A DNA stretch of 64,000 nt from NCBI GenBank assembly GCA_002197995.1, contig NGZR01000001.1, positions 12,977,501 to 13,041,500 of the forward strand, in the 5' to 3' direction. The stretch is from Gaeumannomyces sp. JS-464 (lineage: Eukaryota > Ascomycota > Sordariomycetes > Magnaporthales > Magnaporthaceae). The notes under the pieces were generated by a model. The model was given only the letters and a program-made list of their open reading frames with translations. It was not told the DNA's origin and made no database searches. The translations under genes were made by a program, and so were the position numbers. This document shows, piece by piece, positions 11,170 through 23,168 of this stretch (position 1 is the first letter of the stretch; the number at the start of each line of letters is the position of its first letter).

Positions 11170-12080
11170 ATGAGCTCCACAGTGACCATCCCCCGGTTTT
11201 TGCTGCCGCAGCGGGGCCAGATATGGCGCCGCGCCCAGCCCCGGCCGGCCGGCGCATCGGGTGGCATGACCGTAGCGCCGACGACTCCGGCCCGCGTCCG
11301 GCTCGCTTCTTCGAAAACCCCCGCGCCCAAGAAGAACGCCGCGCCAGCGACCAAGAAGCCGCTGGTCCTGGAGAAGCCGGCGAGGTTCAACCCACCCTCG
11401 CACGGCGCTCGGCTGCCCAACAAGCAGTACACCCCCAAGCACTACGGCGGCTCCCTCTCGCCCGAGGCGCTCAAGGCCCAGAGCGTGAAGGAGTATCCGG
11501 GCATGATGGCCCCCAAGGGGACGTGGACGCACTGGTTCTTGCACGGCAAGAGCATCCATCTCTTCATCACGCTGGTAGGTTCCAAAATACAGATTGCAGC
11601 CGTATCCAGGGGCGGGGCTTGGTGTGGAAGGGTTCGGGAAGTACTGACTGTACGCCACCGACGCAGGGCACACTCTCCGGACTCGCCGTGTACACCTTTG
11701 TGCAGAACTTCAAGATGACGTCGCCCTACGCCGACATGATCCCCGCCTGGTCCGACTTTTTCTGGCACCCTTTCAGCTCGTTGTACACGCTGAAGGAGGT
11801 GATGCGCCTCACGACCGAGCACAAATCTGCTATTGTGGCCGAGAAGAGGGACAAGAGGCTTGACGACGCAGTCAAGCGCCGGAGGTTCCGCAAAGCGCAC
11901 GGCATCGAGGAGAACGAGGAGGGAAGCATGGTCGGTTGGCTCAGGGGTGACAGCCGCGTCATAGACCCCGAAGAGGAGAGGGAGAAGGCCGCCGCCGCCG
12001 CCGCTGCTGCTGATGCGAACGCCGATGTCGCCCCACCTGCCGAGGAGGGGAAGAGGAAGAAGTTCCTGGGTATTTTCTAG
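11170..12080 (+). CDS. Fungal mitochondrial membrane protein of unknown function
   Basis: Two exons (11170-11574, 11667-12080; donor GTAGGT, acceptor GCAG) give 272 aa. The N-terminus is rich in Arg, Ser, Ala and Pro with few acids (RFLLPQRGQIWRRAQPRPAG), a likely mitochondrial presequence. A conserved-looking block follows (QYTPKHYGGSLSPEALKAQS, then MMAPKGTWTHWFLHGKS). One transmembrane helix spans roughly residues 129-149, across the splice site. The C-terminal half is charged and helical, with coiled-coil character and an alanine run, and ends in a basic KRKKFLGIF. It looks like a Pezizomycotina-conserved single-pass inner-membrane protein. I do not recognise a characterised family and assign no function. 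The frame is intact. Confidence 0.75.
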
Positions 12081-12227
12081 ACATCTAGATATGACATGTT
12101 ACTTTCGGGCTTTCACCATGGCCTCATTACCTATGTAACCCAGGGCGCAGGGGACCCCCGATACAGCTCTGCTACCTAGCCATCGTCCGACGACGGCTCA
12201 GCTCATGTTGGAGGAAAGACCGGAACA

Positions 12228-13524
12228 TCAACCTAGCTCTACGGCGTCTAGAGCATCCATCACTTCGTCAGCGACACCTCCCCGCTCCAGCACCTTTTGT
12301 ATGATGGCGCTCAGGACTGCCACCCTAGTCCCTCCTCTTGGTGCCTTCCAGACACCTTCCACCGCCTCGGAATCTGCGACACGGGCCTCAGGCCGGCTGT
12401 CTGGCTCTGATTTGGTGGTTGTCATGCTGCCGTCTGCCGCTACTGCGGTTGTGTCTGAGGAACCGGATGGTGTGAGTCTCGACGGCGGGTCAATCACACG
12501 GATCGACAGTAGACGCAAATTCCGCCCGGACGAATCGACCTCCATTTTCTCGGAACGAATGGTTGCAGGGGCAGTGGCCTCGGCAAGTGATATGGCAACG
12601 GCGACGTCGGCTACCGCAAGCTCCTCTTTGGACGGGTCGAAGAGTATGTTGTCGCCCACGGCTGTGACTAGCAGCGTCACCGGCGGCCTGCCGCCCTTGT
12701 TCCCGGCAGAGTATAAGAAGGGCGATGCATCCCAGTCGTCATCAAACAGCGGATCTTCGTCCCCCTCAGACTTTAGCCGGGGCAGCCGCGTGGCCAGCAG
12801 GGCGAGATGTATCGTAAGTGATAGTAAGGGCAAGGGGTACGATAGCGGCGGAGATATAAGTATTACCTATATGGGGAGCCGTGGGCCATGTCAGTACCGT
12901 ATCCAGGGGACTTTGGTGAACGAAATCACGTCGCAATGGTAAGCTTTCAAAGAAGTGCATATATGAATGGCTGCATAGCATATTTGGTTCCTGTATGCTG
13001 AGGAGAGAAAGAAGCCAATGGCTCCCAAGACTGCTCTTACATCCAGATACAGCTTCCAGTGAAACCTGCTGTTTATCCACAGGCTTCTTGGCAAACTCTC
13101 CGTCGGCCAGCAACGCCTCGCTCAGCAGCTCGGCCAGGAAGACGGTGTTGGCGTCGTCGTCCCGGAGGCCGGGGATCTCGACCGTCATCTCCACCCACTC
13201 GGCCTCTCCGTAGACGGGGCCGGCGCCGCCGCCCGCGTCCCCTCCCTCGGGCTGTTGCTCCTCGTTGCCAGGGCCGGCGGCGTGGCGCCGCCTCGTCTTG
13301 GCGACCTCGGCCTTGACGCCGACGATGGCCTCGGTGCCGTCGGCGAAGCAGATGCGGGCGCTCCCGTTGGTGCCGGGCAGGATGGCCGTCTCGGCGGTCA
13401 GCGGGCGGAACTGCGTGGGCGTCCTGCCGTCCGGGCGGATCGGGGGCGAGAGCGAGAGGGTCGAGTGCAGGTACGCGAGCTCGGCGGGCGACAGCAGCAC
13501 GTGCTGCGTCGAGGCTGAGGCCAT
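12228..13524 (-). CDS. RRP42: Exosome core subunit Rrp42 (RNase PH-like), one frameshift
   Basis: Two exons on the minus strand (13041-13524, 12228-12866; donor GTAAGA, acceptor ATAG) give 373 aa after one base is discounted. Rrp42 is one of six RNase PH-fold ring subunits of the RNA exosome, which processes and degrades RNA in nucleus and cytoplasm; the subunit itself is catalytically inactive. Visible hallmarks are RPDGRTPTQFRPL at residues 30-42, LWINSRFHWKLYLDV at the end of exon 1, SPPLSYPLPLLSLTIHLALL at the start of exon 2, and VGDNILFDPSKEELAVAD. The frame breaks between EFAKK and LWINS: an extra C at 13082-13083 (AAGCCTG where AAGCTG is needed). The exon junction is in phase once this is corrected. 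The low-complexity Gly/Glu insert near residue 85 is typical of filamentous fungi. Confidence 0.88.
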
Positions 13525-14702
13525 GGTGAGGGGCAGCGGCTATGGGTGGATGGATGGATGTTTTGATGCTCTCTGCCTGGGCGCGAAAAGGGTGCTTATT
13601 GCACTCTCCCTCGCTTGAGCCGCCCCCCTTTTGTGTTCCCAAAGGCAGCCGAGAAAAAGTTACAGCCCTCTTCAAGAGGTGCTCGCTCGTCGCGTAGCTC
13701 AGCGAGCCTCTGGTTCGCAAAACTCGCCCGCGCGGGTGGGTGTTGGATTTTTTTTTTTGGGACCTCAGTCGCATTCCAATTGGCCAAAGCTCATTTATTG
13801 CGCCGGCAGGCAATTGACGTGGGGCCAAGAGAAGGCCTACTACTCAGGGCGGCACGGTGCCGAAACGAAAGCCTTCAGGTCCGACCACGCTAATTGGAAC
13901 CCCTAATGTTTTGATTCTTCCTGCATCCTTTCCTATTTCTTTCCTGAGTTTTTCTCGTATCCTCTCCTGCTTCCTTTTCTTCGTGTATATGTGGGCCAGT
14001 TAAAGCACAAATAGATAAAAGTACCTACTATGGGGTGCCAACCGCAAACCGCTCGGGGTTCCAACTGAGGCGGTCTTTTATGCTTCTGCTTGGGTGGACC
14101 TGTCACTGCGTGGTTGCCAAAAATGGACGTTTATGAAAGACTGAGCCCATCTCCTGACGTAAACCTCAATTCTGGAAACTTCGAAACAAAGCTCTCCTGA
14201 AAAGCAGAATACCTATGGACCAAGGTCTCGGAGACTTTGGGCTCACAAAGATGATCCAAAGTTTGCCCGCTCGTCGCCCGCCGACAAAGACGGGCTTGGC
14301 AGGCATCCACCCTCGGCGACTTTCTGGCTGAGCATTCCTCCGACTCCGAGCTGTTTCTTGCTGGCCTCCGTTTCAAGTCCCGGGGCCCGAGAGCGAACAG
14401 GATGCGCGGCCACATTTGTGCCATCCCTGCCCTTCGAAATGTCTCCATGGATTGCCCCGTCTCCGGTCTGGGATATGGGACCGCTCATTCCATGCTGTCG
14501 CAGTGGCCGGGGAGCTTCAACCTTAAAACTTGGGTTAAATAGGGGCATACATGTAGATCGCCAACGCCGCTGCTCACTGTGAATCTCGTGCCATATCGTT
14601 TTCCCAACACTGCTCCGCCGCCGACACAGCAACTCGCCTTGATATTGACCCATCTCACCCTCAAGAAGCCGCCGTTGTGAACCCCAGCAACACCTGGCAA
14701 CC
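13525..14702. other. Divergent promoter between RRP42 and the dehydrogenase
   Basis: No gene or RNA was recognised. T-rich and pyrimidine-rich patches occur near 13747 and 13915-13985, as is usual upstream of fungal genes. Confidence 0.45.
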
Positions 14703-16099
14703 ATGGCGAAACTGATTACGCGCACCCTCAGCAACAAGCTGTTCACCCAGCCAATGGTGCCGCCCGACAGCTTCAAGGGTCAAAAGATCCTCATCACCGG
14801 CGGCACCACGGGACTAGGGCTCGCCACGGCCATCCACGTCGTCAGCCTCGGCGCCGCCGCCGTCTCCATCACGTGCCGCGACGCCGCCCGCGGCGAGGCG
14901 GCCAGGAAGCGCGTCGTCCAGGCGGCCGAGGCCGCCGCTAAGAAGGCCGGCCGCGCCGACAGCGCCGATGTGCGCGTCCTGGAGCTCAACATGAGCGTGT
15001 ATTCGTCAGTTGTCGCCTTCGCGGACGCCCTGAAGCGGGACTTCGGCTCCGACGGCGGGTTTGACGTAAGTTTGCTTCTCGGAGCTGGGGAGAGCCCATC
15101 CCTGGGGCTTGATGCCGAAATATAGGTACCTAGGTACTGACATGGCATGTCAAAACAGTGGATCTGTCTCAACGCCGGAGTCATCGATGCCGCGTGGTCT
15201 CAGAGCCCTGAGGGATGGTAAGGAAGAAGCTAGCTATTAGACTGATAGAACACCGCGAGATCATGCAGCCACTGACAACAGCATCATCATCCAGGGTCCC
15301 AACCCTGCAAGTCAACGTCCTGAGCACCGTGCTACTGGCACAGCTGCTCCTGCCCTGGCTCAAGGACCTCCGCAAGACCCGACAGAAGCCCGCGCACCTC
15401 ACCCTGGTCGGCTCGGGCATGCACTTGAGCGTCGACAACTCCAAGTGGCCCGCATTTGCCGAGAAGAGCGGCGGGAATCCTGAAGCACTTTAGCGCCAAG
15501 GAGAACTTCCGTGGCCAGGACCTGTACGCTGTCGCCAAGCTGATGCTGCAGTACTCGCTCGCCGAGCTCTCGCAGCTGGCGCTGGACCCCGGCCACGGGG
15601 CTGCCCGACGTCATCGTTAATACGTGTTGTCCGGGTATGGTCCGGACAGAGATTTCGCGCTCCATGAAGGAGGAGTCCCTCATCGTCCGCCTCGGCGAGC
15701 CCTTCGTCATGACCCTGCTGGCCCAGACCCCCGAGGTCGGGGCGAGGACGTACCTGGTCGCCGGTCTCACGACCGAGAGCGAGAATGTGAGTTTCATTAC
15801 CGCCCTGGATCACTCGGCCATCATATATACAATCGCGATGCTGAACTGATGGGTTGACCCCGACAGGGCAAATTCGTTTGCAAATACATCTCCGAGGACG
15901 CATATGCCAAGTAATTAAATCCCCCTTCCCAATATTTGTTGCACGTGTTATCTCCAGTTTGTATGACATAAACTAACACCATATCAGGGAATCCGTCCCC
16001 GTCTTAACCAACGAGGTTAGCCAAAAGGTGCACAAGATGGTGTGGGACGAGATCCAGCAAGAGCTCGCTGCAAAGGTGCCAGCTCTGAAGCAGACCTGA
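14703..16099 (+). CDS. Short-chain dehydrogenase/reductase, two frameshifts in exon 3
   Basis: Five exons (14703-15065, 15159-15217, 15295-15786, 15867-15910, 15988-16099) give about 355 aa. This is a classical or extended SDR NAD(P)-dependent oxidoreductase with Rossmann motif TGGTTGLG (residues 32-39). The catalytic tetrad is visible as NAG at the start of exon 2, Ser in LTLVGSGMHLS, and YAVAK. CCPGMVRTEIS is the usual post-catalytic block. The substrate is unknown; the pattern resembles retinol-dehydrogenase-like fungal SDRs. Two breaks lie in exon 3. Near 15476-15482 the frame needs one base fewer (or two more), and at 15597-15600 a GGGG run has one G too many, or an extra base sits in the adjacent CCCGGCC. 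Without correction the protein ends before its active-site Tyr. All splice phases agree once both are corrected. Confidence 0.82.
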
Positions 16100-16343
16100 C
16101 CGTCGTATTTCGTTATATAGTGAGCCCGATGCGATTGATATGTTTTGAAGTAGTATCAGGGAGACGCGAGGCTGAGAAGAAGGATATTGCACACAAGTTT
16201 AGATTGTCGATCGTCACAAACAAGTGTACGCCCAGGCTATACAATCCCAAAATAATATACCCCGAATTACATTGTCCAATGCCATCACTTCCTGAACAAG
16301 CCCATAACCCAGCTTCCTCATTGGACGGAAGTGCCGCGTCTGG

Positions 16344-17926
16344 TTAGAACGACTGACGCCGCGTGCGGAAATCAAGACACAATTCATCCAGCAGGTCTGG
16401 GCCAACAGCAGCCACCAGCTCCGCCACCCGTGCCTTGAGCGAGGGGTATTGGGTGACGGTCTGTGTCTGCCAGACCACAAGGTCCGACGTGCTGAACATC
16501 TCCGACTGCCCGTCCGTCACGACGGCGATGTCGTCAAGGTCCAGGGCGGCCACCTCGTCTAGCGACAATATCCCGGCATGTTGCTTCGCAGGAGAAATCC
16601 CGCTGACCGTCGCCGTATCGTCATCGCCGTCCCGCCTTCATTGGAGTCATCTCCTTGCGACTCGCCCGCTTCCTTGTCGCTATTACTGTGGTCTTCGCCG
16701 TCTCCTGGGCCTTTCCGATATACTGTCACCATTGGGGCGCGCCGACTCGGGGGAATCTCGCATATCCTTTGCCGTCAAAAATTGCCATGTCCCTTTTGGT
16801 GAGAGGATGCCAGGAGAGCGTCTCGGGGTTGAGGATGTACTGCGGGGCGTAGTCGTTCTTGTACTGCATCTTGGGGCAGGTGTGGATGTAGTAGCCGGAA
16901 TACCACCAGCGGTAGTCACCCTCGACGGCAAGGGCAATCTCTCTCATGGCCCCAAGCTTTCCAGGGTTGTACTTGTGGATGGACTCGTGGTACAGAAAGT
17001 AGACGGCGCTGACGCAATGCGGCAGCAGGTCAAGGACGCCCATGGCTACCAGCTTCCCATCCAGCCGATAGCACTGGTGGAAGGAGCCCAACTTGCGTTG
17101 GTTTCCATCCGGCCCTGCATCGGTGGTTCTGCGGATGGGAGAGTCGCACAGGAACCTCCTGAAGCCGGAGCGGCTGATCTTACTGGGCGGCTCTTTATGC
17201 ACTAGCCTCTGATAGTTCTCGAACAAGAGATACTTCTCCTCGGTAAATTTGTCTGGCTCCAGCGCGACTGTGAAGTTGTGTGCGGGTTCCGGGGGCGACG
17301 GTACCTGTTCACGCTCGGCTTCGTGGACACGTTCAACCAGATCAAAGACAGCGTCGCGCCTCTTGGACTCCTCGCGCGACCGCGGGTGGAGACGGGCTGC
17401 CTCCTTCGTGTACGATTCGCCAACGACATAGCTGTTGAAGCGGTTGACGGCCTGACGCTGGTCTTTTGTAGGTCTGAACTCGCTGGAGTCAAGGCGTAGG
17501 GTGTAGTGAGGGCAGCATGCACTCCTCTGATTCGGCCGGTATAAAAGCGTGCCGGACCGTCTCCAGCACCGGTCAACAAGGCTCTGGTAAAAACCAGGCG
17601 ACAGGTCGTCCGTCACGGCATAATAAGAATATCCTGCAGCCCACCGAGTCACAGTTAGGACGTGCACCAAGCAACGAGAGTAGGCGTGCCGGAGAGCGGC
17701 GAGACAGTACGTCCTTCACCCCCGAGGCCTTTATGCGAATGCTGGAAGACCCCCGAGAGGCAAGGCACACGGGGGAACACCTGGGGAGATGACAAGGGAT
17801 GCGAAAACAACAACAGCAGCAACAACAATTGCCACGGCTGATCCGACAATAAAATTTTCATCTCACGTTTTTTCGAGACAGCTGAGCGCCCACGACAATA
17901 TCCGCACTCAGATGAGTTGCTGTATC
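16344..17926 (-). CDS. ATE1: Arginyl-tRNA--protein transferase Ate1, 5' end not found, two frameshifts
   Basis: Ate1 transfers Arg from Arg-tRNA to N-terminal Asp/Glu (and oxidised Cys), feeding the Arg/N-degron pathway in cytosol and nucleus. An exon at 17867-17926 encodes GYSNSSECGYC, the N-terminal CxxC region. The main exon 16344-17633 encodes SGTLLYRP, SACCPHY, DQRQAVNRFNSYV, LGSFHQCYRLDGKLVAMGVLD, YHESI and YIHTCPKMQYKNDYAPQYIL, all Ate1 hallmarks. The intron 17634-17866 starts GTGAGA and ends CAG, in phase. The 3' end is reached only after two corrections: an extra G in GGGG at 16734-16737, and a missing base near 16629-16633. The tail then reads GILSLDEVAALDLDDIAVV to TGA. I could not place the exon with the start codon upstream of 17926; it is lost to another indel, very short, or further upstream. 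Confidence 0.88.
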
Positions 17927-19277
17927 CTGGGGGTTGAGATATGTCAGTCGATAGAATAATACTTGGTATAAACGGTACGAGTAATCTATCCCCAGCGCAA
18001 GTGTAGCGAGGCTATGTAGTTCGTCCGGGAAAGACAGCAAATTTGATGATCAGAAGACCAAGGTTCTCAGTCCTATAATTTGCCATCATGGGTGGACTTG
18101 AACAAACTTGAAAATACAAGTGCAACCATAGTTGGTGTCATCCACACTGATGGATGGTGTGCATGTAGTGAGTTTATACAAAAATCTTCAGGGCGGTGTG
18201 TTGCACACTGGCGCTCGTGCATGGAGGGGATATTTGAGCGAGGGCAGCGGGGTACCTGCCAGCCGTGTCTACAGGGTTCAGAGGTAGAGAAATTGTTAAG
18301 GGGTGGGTAGATGCGGTATGGCTAACGAGGCGCCTATGGTACGTGTAATGTGCCGGGGAGACAGGCTAGTTGTGGTTTGGAATGTGCATATTGCCTTGGT
18401 AGTGCACAGCGACCAAGGCTAGGAGTAATGACCATGTGCGACGGCACGGCATGACACGAGGCGAGGCTCTCTCATGTTCCCCCACATGGACTAGCCAGTC
18501 TGGGCTGGAGCGAGTAGCCAACGACAAGCCGTTGCGCTTGCACGGGTCTGAATGGTTGGGCGAGGACGACGTATGCTCTGTGCGGGGTGCGTTGGGGGCG
18601 AGGACCGGCTTTGAATACACGTACCAATTGGAGAGATATATGAGTGTACAGTGTCGTCTGTACCTCCTGTGGTCTGCATGACCTCGTCCTGCTCCGTCTT
18701 TTCCAGGCCTGACTGCGGGGAGCGGGCGTGGCGGGCGGTGCGGTCGCTTTGGGTAGACTCGGCCGCGAGCAAATGGGGCAGTTCACAACAGTGCAGGAGC
18801 CGAACGTCGGGGGCCCGTTCTTTGGATGGTGCGCTGGTCGGAGCGCGGGATTTGGGGGCAACGGCTTGGCGGCGCTTCGACCCAGTGTCGGACAGCAAGG
18901 GAGACCAGGATACGGTGAAGGACGTGGTAGGAAGTGCACCTCGGGGCAAGATGATTATGTGAACGTATATGGCTCGGCTGGGTTGAGTCTGTCGGCTGCC
19001 CTGGCCGGGCGGGAAGACGACTGCCGTGATGACAAAGGAGCCTCAGCCGTCTTATCCAGCTCTGTTCTAGACCTAGAAGTGGCTCGGCCGAGGCGACTGT
19101 GGGGTGGCGATGGATCCTAGCTTTGCTTTGTCGCGGCGGGCGAAGGATGAACTTGCAGAGCGCAAGCCGGATCGATATTCAAGGAGGCATATGATATCGC
19201 CCGAGTTGGGAAGATGTCTAGGGTGCCGTGGGGGCAAATGTGTGGTGCGAGGCGAGGTGCTGTGCTGCCAAGTGTGT

Positions 19278-19312
19278 GGATGTGGGATGTGGGATGTGGG
19301 ATGTGGGATGTG
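19278..19312. repeat. Five tandem copies of a 7-bp unit (GGATGTG)
   Basis: The unit GGATGTG is repeated five times head to tail without mismatch. It lies in noncoding sequence and looks like an ordinary minisatellite. Confidence 0.85.
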
Positions 19313-20767
19313 ACTCGCGCCGTTGCCCTTGTTTGCACCTGCCGCTTGCACGGGTTTGGTGGCTCAACCCAAACGACAACGGCCGGCACGGGTTGAGCAG
19401 AACAGGTCTCTGGCCCTCTCGCGTGACTGCAGCAGTATGCGGAAGCAAGGTCAGGAGGCTGTAAGCTGACATTTGACGGGACAGTCCACGGTTGAGTTGG
19501 TGATGTGGTGGAGGAAGTCGTGGCGTCAAGGGCGCAGTAGTTGGCGGCATTCCCCGCCTCAAGCCCAACTCGCGTCGCTGCCTGCCTGGACAGCGCGGTT
19601 AGGCGCCGGGCGTGCTTACCGTGCCTGATGTGTGTGGAAAATCGAATCGCCGCTGTCGGCCACGACACGCCGCTCAGGGTGTGCAAACTTGACACCATCA
19701 ATGCGTTGATGTGGATAAATCGCATTATTCGCTTGGGTGACACAGATTATAATGCCCGAGATCTTTTTTCTCTTCCCTTCACTTTCCGCCTCCCACTCTG
19801 CCTTGGGACTGTGCTTGTCGTGCAAGCGTCAAGTTAAGACCATATACAGGCAGGCACCTAGGCAAGCAAAGGTGCGAGATCGGACACCGGGTGCATCTTG
19901 GCAGCACCGTTCTCGTCGCCCTCCAGGTGTAAAGGGGTGCCGCATCACAATGTCGGTTGTTTTCTTCGCAGCCAAGTTTTGGCCTTGATAGATCTGATTA
20001 ATATTCTACAGCAAAGCCCGATCTACTTGGCCGTTTCCCGCGTATGGCACTAAACAGAGGGCTGCTGGGAGCGGCCAAGAGGAAGAACAAAAACCCGCGA
20101 GCCAACGAGAATCGTGCGGAGCCCAGATGGATGGTGGTGGGTGGCAGAAGAGAATTGCCAACTGCAATCGCGCGGGCCAGGCCGGGATTGGTGACATGCA
20201 GTCTCGCCAATGATGGAAGCCGGTCGTGACATGCAGCAAGACATGCATGATAAATGGGGCATGGGACTGGCGTGTCAGGATGCTCCACAGCAGGTTCGGA
20301 GCGGGAGATTTTTTTTTTCTTCACTTCTCTTTTGTTCATGGTCCTCTCACTCTCGTTCTCTCTTGTTGAAGGTCATCTGCGGTATGCATACAGCTTACCT
20401 GTATACATCGGCTACTCTTGCCGAATACCATCAGGCTTCACGCCACGCCAACAGTCAGCGCGGAGTTCGAGCTTGAGCAGTCTCGAACGGAGGGTCGCCA
20501 AGGCAGCCATGCGTTCATGTGGCAGCGTAGAAACGCCTGCCGGTTGCCGCGTCGTGAAAGATCTCAGCCCAGATCATCCAACCATGGAGCGGTGCTGGGC
20601 ACATTGGGTCGCATGAATCAGGTGGCTGCGGCAGGTACATTAGCTGCATTTTTTTGAGTAACCTTTTCGGTGATATTTTCTGGATTGATGTTTTTCGTTA
20701 CTTCTCTCGGTTGTTCATGACGGCTACACAGGGCGGGTCGGTTTAGCTGGTTGAGCTCAAATGGTTC

Positions 20768-20810
20768 TTTTTTTTTTTTCTTCCCCCCCCCCCCCCCCCC
20801 CCCCCCCCCC
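20768..20810. repeat. T12 followed by a C28 homopolymer
   Basis: A run of 12 T (20768-20779) is followed after a few bases by 28 consecutive C (20783-20810). The true length is uncertain because homopolymers in this window seem error-prone. Confidence 0.8.
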
Positions 20811-23168
20811 GCGCTTTCTCCCCTCTCTCCACCCTTTCTTGCTTAAATGGGCATCTTATGTACCTAAAAGTCCTCTATATTCGCTTGTTCTGTTGCTCAA
20901 CTTTCCCTTCGAGGTACCCCAACTTCCTGTACCACTCACTGTGCAGAGACGAGGGAGAAAAACGAAGAGAAAACATCTTGAGAGCCCACCGCCCCTGCCG
21001 ACCCCTCCACCAACCACAAGCCCACACAACCTTGCATGACCCTAAAAATTGAACACAGGCTCCTGAACTGGCCCGAAAATGTACCTGTACTTCTCTTCGT
21101 TAGCCATGCCGCATGGCGACACAACAAGCTGTACACCGCACCAGCTGCACCCTCCAGACGCCGCTTTCATCTCGCCTGGGTGCCAACGAGAAATCTCTGC
21201 CAGGTTGCAGAGACTTGCAGGCTCAAATCTGCATGTAGCCCAAGCCAGCCCAGGACAGGCCGACAAACCTATGTGCAAGTATCTCGAGGAAGCAAGCCGC
21301 TGGTTGCACCTTGGCTGGTAGTAATATTCCATTGTTATAAAGCCACATGCCGACTCGACAAACCACCTCAGTGACCTGTCCCTCTGGCTTTTCATTTCAT
21401 TTCCACCCCTCTTATTTGGTATGGCACGAAACCACACCGACCCATCGACTCAGGCGTCTTCGGCCAGGAAAGACCCAGTTCCGGTCGTGGTTCTTGTTGG
21501 CTACCCGCCCACGCCACAGCGGTAGTCAGCCAGGTCAGTCATCCATCCATCCGCGCCCCGCCCAGTTTGTCGGCACCCTCCCATCCCAGACCTTTCTGTA
21601 CCCTCCCTCCGTTTCCGGTTTCCTGGAGCGCCTCGCCTTGCTGAGGCGGCCGGTTTCAGTTGGTGGTTGTGTTTTTGCTGTCTTTGTTGGCCTCGCCTCG
21701 CCCACCTGAAGGAAGGGAGCGATCGCGCTGTGCTTGTGTAGTCCACATAAGTGACATCCATCGGAAAATCACATAATTGGGCTCCATTAACCCCCCAGGC
21801 CAGCCCACTGCCCTGCATCCCAGTGACTCCAGACATGGGTACCTGGGTACATCCATCTCCGCGCTACATGTACCTGGACGTCCCGTACGTTAGGTGCCTG
21901 AGCCACTGGGGCACTTCCTAACCTTAGCGGTCCGTCTGCCTGCCTACAGTGGGCTAGTGCGAATCCACCACCAAACCGACCATTCACCTCCAGCAATCTT
22001 GGTTCACTTTCTGCACCCTGCGCCTGGCGACGACTTCTATGACCTGCGCTCTTTGGCTACTGCCCTCTGATCTACTAATGCGGCCTCATCAGCTACCTTT
22101 ACTATGTGATTTTTATTTTTATTTTACCTCTACTTTCACAAATCGACTTTTCCTCTCTTTGTTCTTCTGCCTCTGCCCTCTTTTCGGAGACTCAGCTCGC
22201 CGAGACTGCCGGGGGCGCGCGTTTTAACCTTACCTCACACGCCCTCAATCTCCACCCCACCGGTCCTCGGTCGGTTCGCATTGCCTGACTTTTTAGCTCC
22301 CTGCCCTCTGCCCGCCGTCCAGGCCCTGACTTTTTCCCCCTTTAGCTCCCAGCTTCAGGTTTTTCTTGGCGCGCCGCTACCTTCCCACCCGCCGCCATTT
22401 AATCTTCGCGACGCCCTCGGGTCCATCTGCCAGACGCGCAGTCGAAGCACGGCGTGCCGTCCGCCACTCCTGCCCACAACATCGCCCCTCTCTATTTTCC
22501 GACTGTCCTCTGCGCACGCCTTTCCCCCGAACTGGTGCCCGCGGGTGTCAAACCAACTCGTGCGTGGCTCCCAACAGCTTGCGCCGCCCGCCTGTCGCCG
22601 CTGAAGGTTGGCCCTCTGGTGTGAAGCTTTATTGTTGTTTTATTTTTATTTTTTATTTTATTTTCTGCCGCTGTCCCCCTCTTCTGTCACCCACCACCCG
22701 CTTCTTCTGCACTCCTGCCAGTTTTGCCGCCAGCACAGACTTTTGGCACCCACGCCCATCAGCCTATCACCCCACACAGCATCAGCCTCACCCTGCTGGA
22801 CTCCTTCAGACATCACCCCCCGCGTGACTGTCTGCCTATTGGAGGAGCAGGGAGCAAGCCAAAAAGGAAAAGCACCCATCCTAGATCCTCGAACCTCATC
22901 GAAGACCTGCAACCATGTCGTCCATACGCCCTTGAAAGTCAACAGCTGTGTGCCCTGGGCTGTCCAGCAACCCACCCACCTGTTCGCGGACCGCTGTCTC
23001 CCAAAGGGGGAAAAAAAGAGAAAAAAAAGCCTCTTCTTTTCTGCCCAAGAGCACCATCCGCTCCACCTAGTTTTCTTACAGCTCGGTGGGGACTATCAAC
23101 CCACAACCCCTGTCACCACTCCATCCACCGCTGCCGAGGACGCCTTCACCCTTCTCTCACACCACAAG

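Larger units (their letters stand above)
17927..23168. other. 5.2-kb gene-poor stretch upstream of the Nudix gene
   Basis: No convincing gene was found. The part near 17930-18200 should hold the missing first exon of Ate1. A five-copy 7-bp repeat lies at 19278-19312 and a 28-C run at 20783-20810. From about 20.3 kb to 23.1 kb the plus strand is strongly C/T-rich, as in promoters and long leaders of highly expressed fungal genes, which suits the plus-strand gene at 23169. Open frames up to about 210 codons occur but are compositionally biased by the CT tract. Confidence 0.5.
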
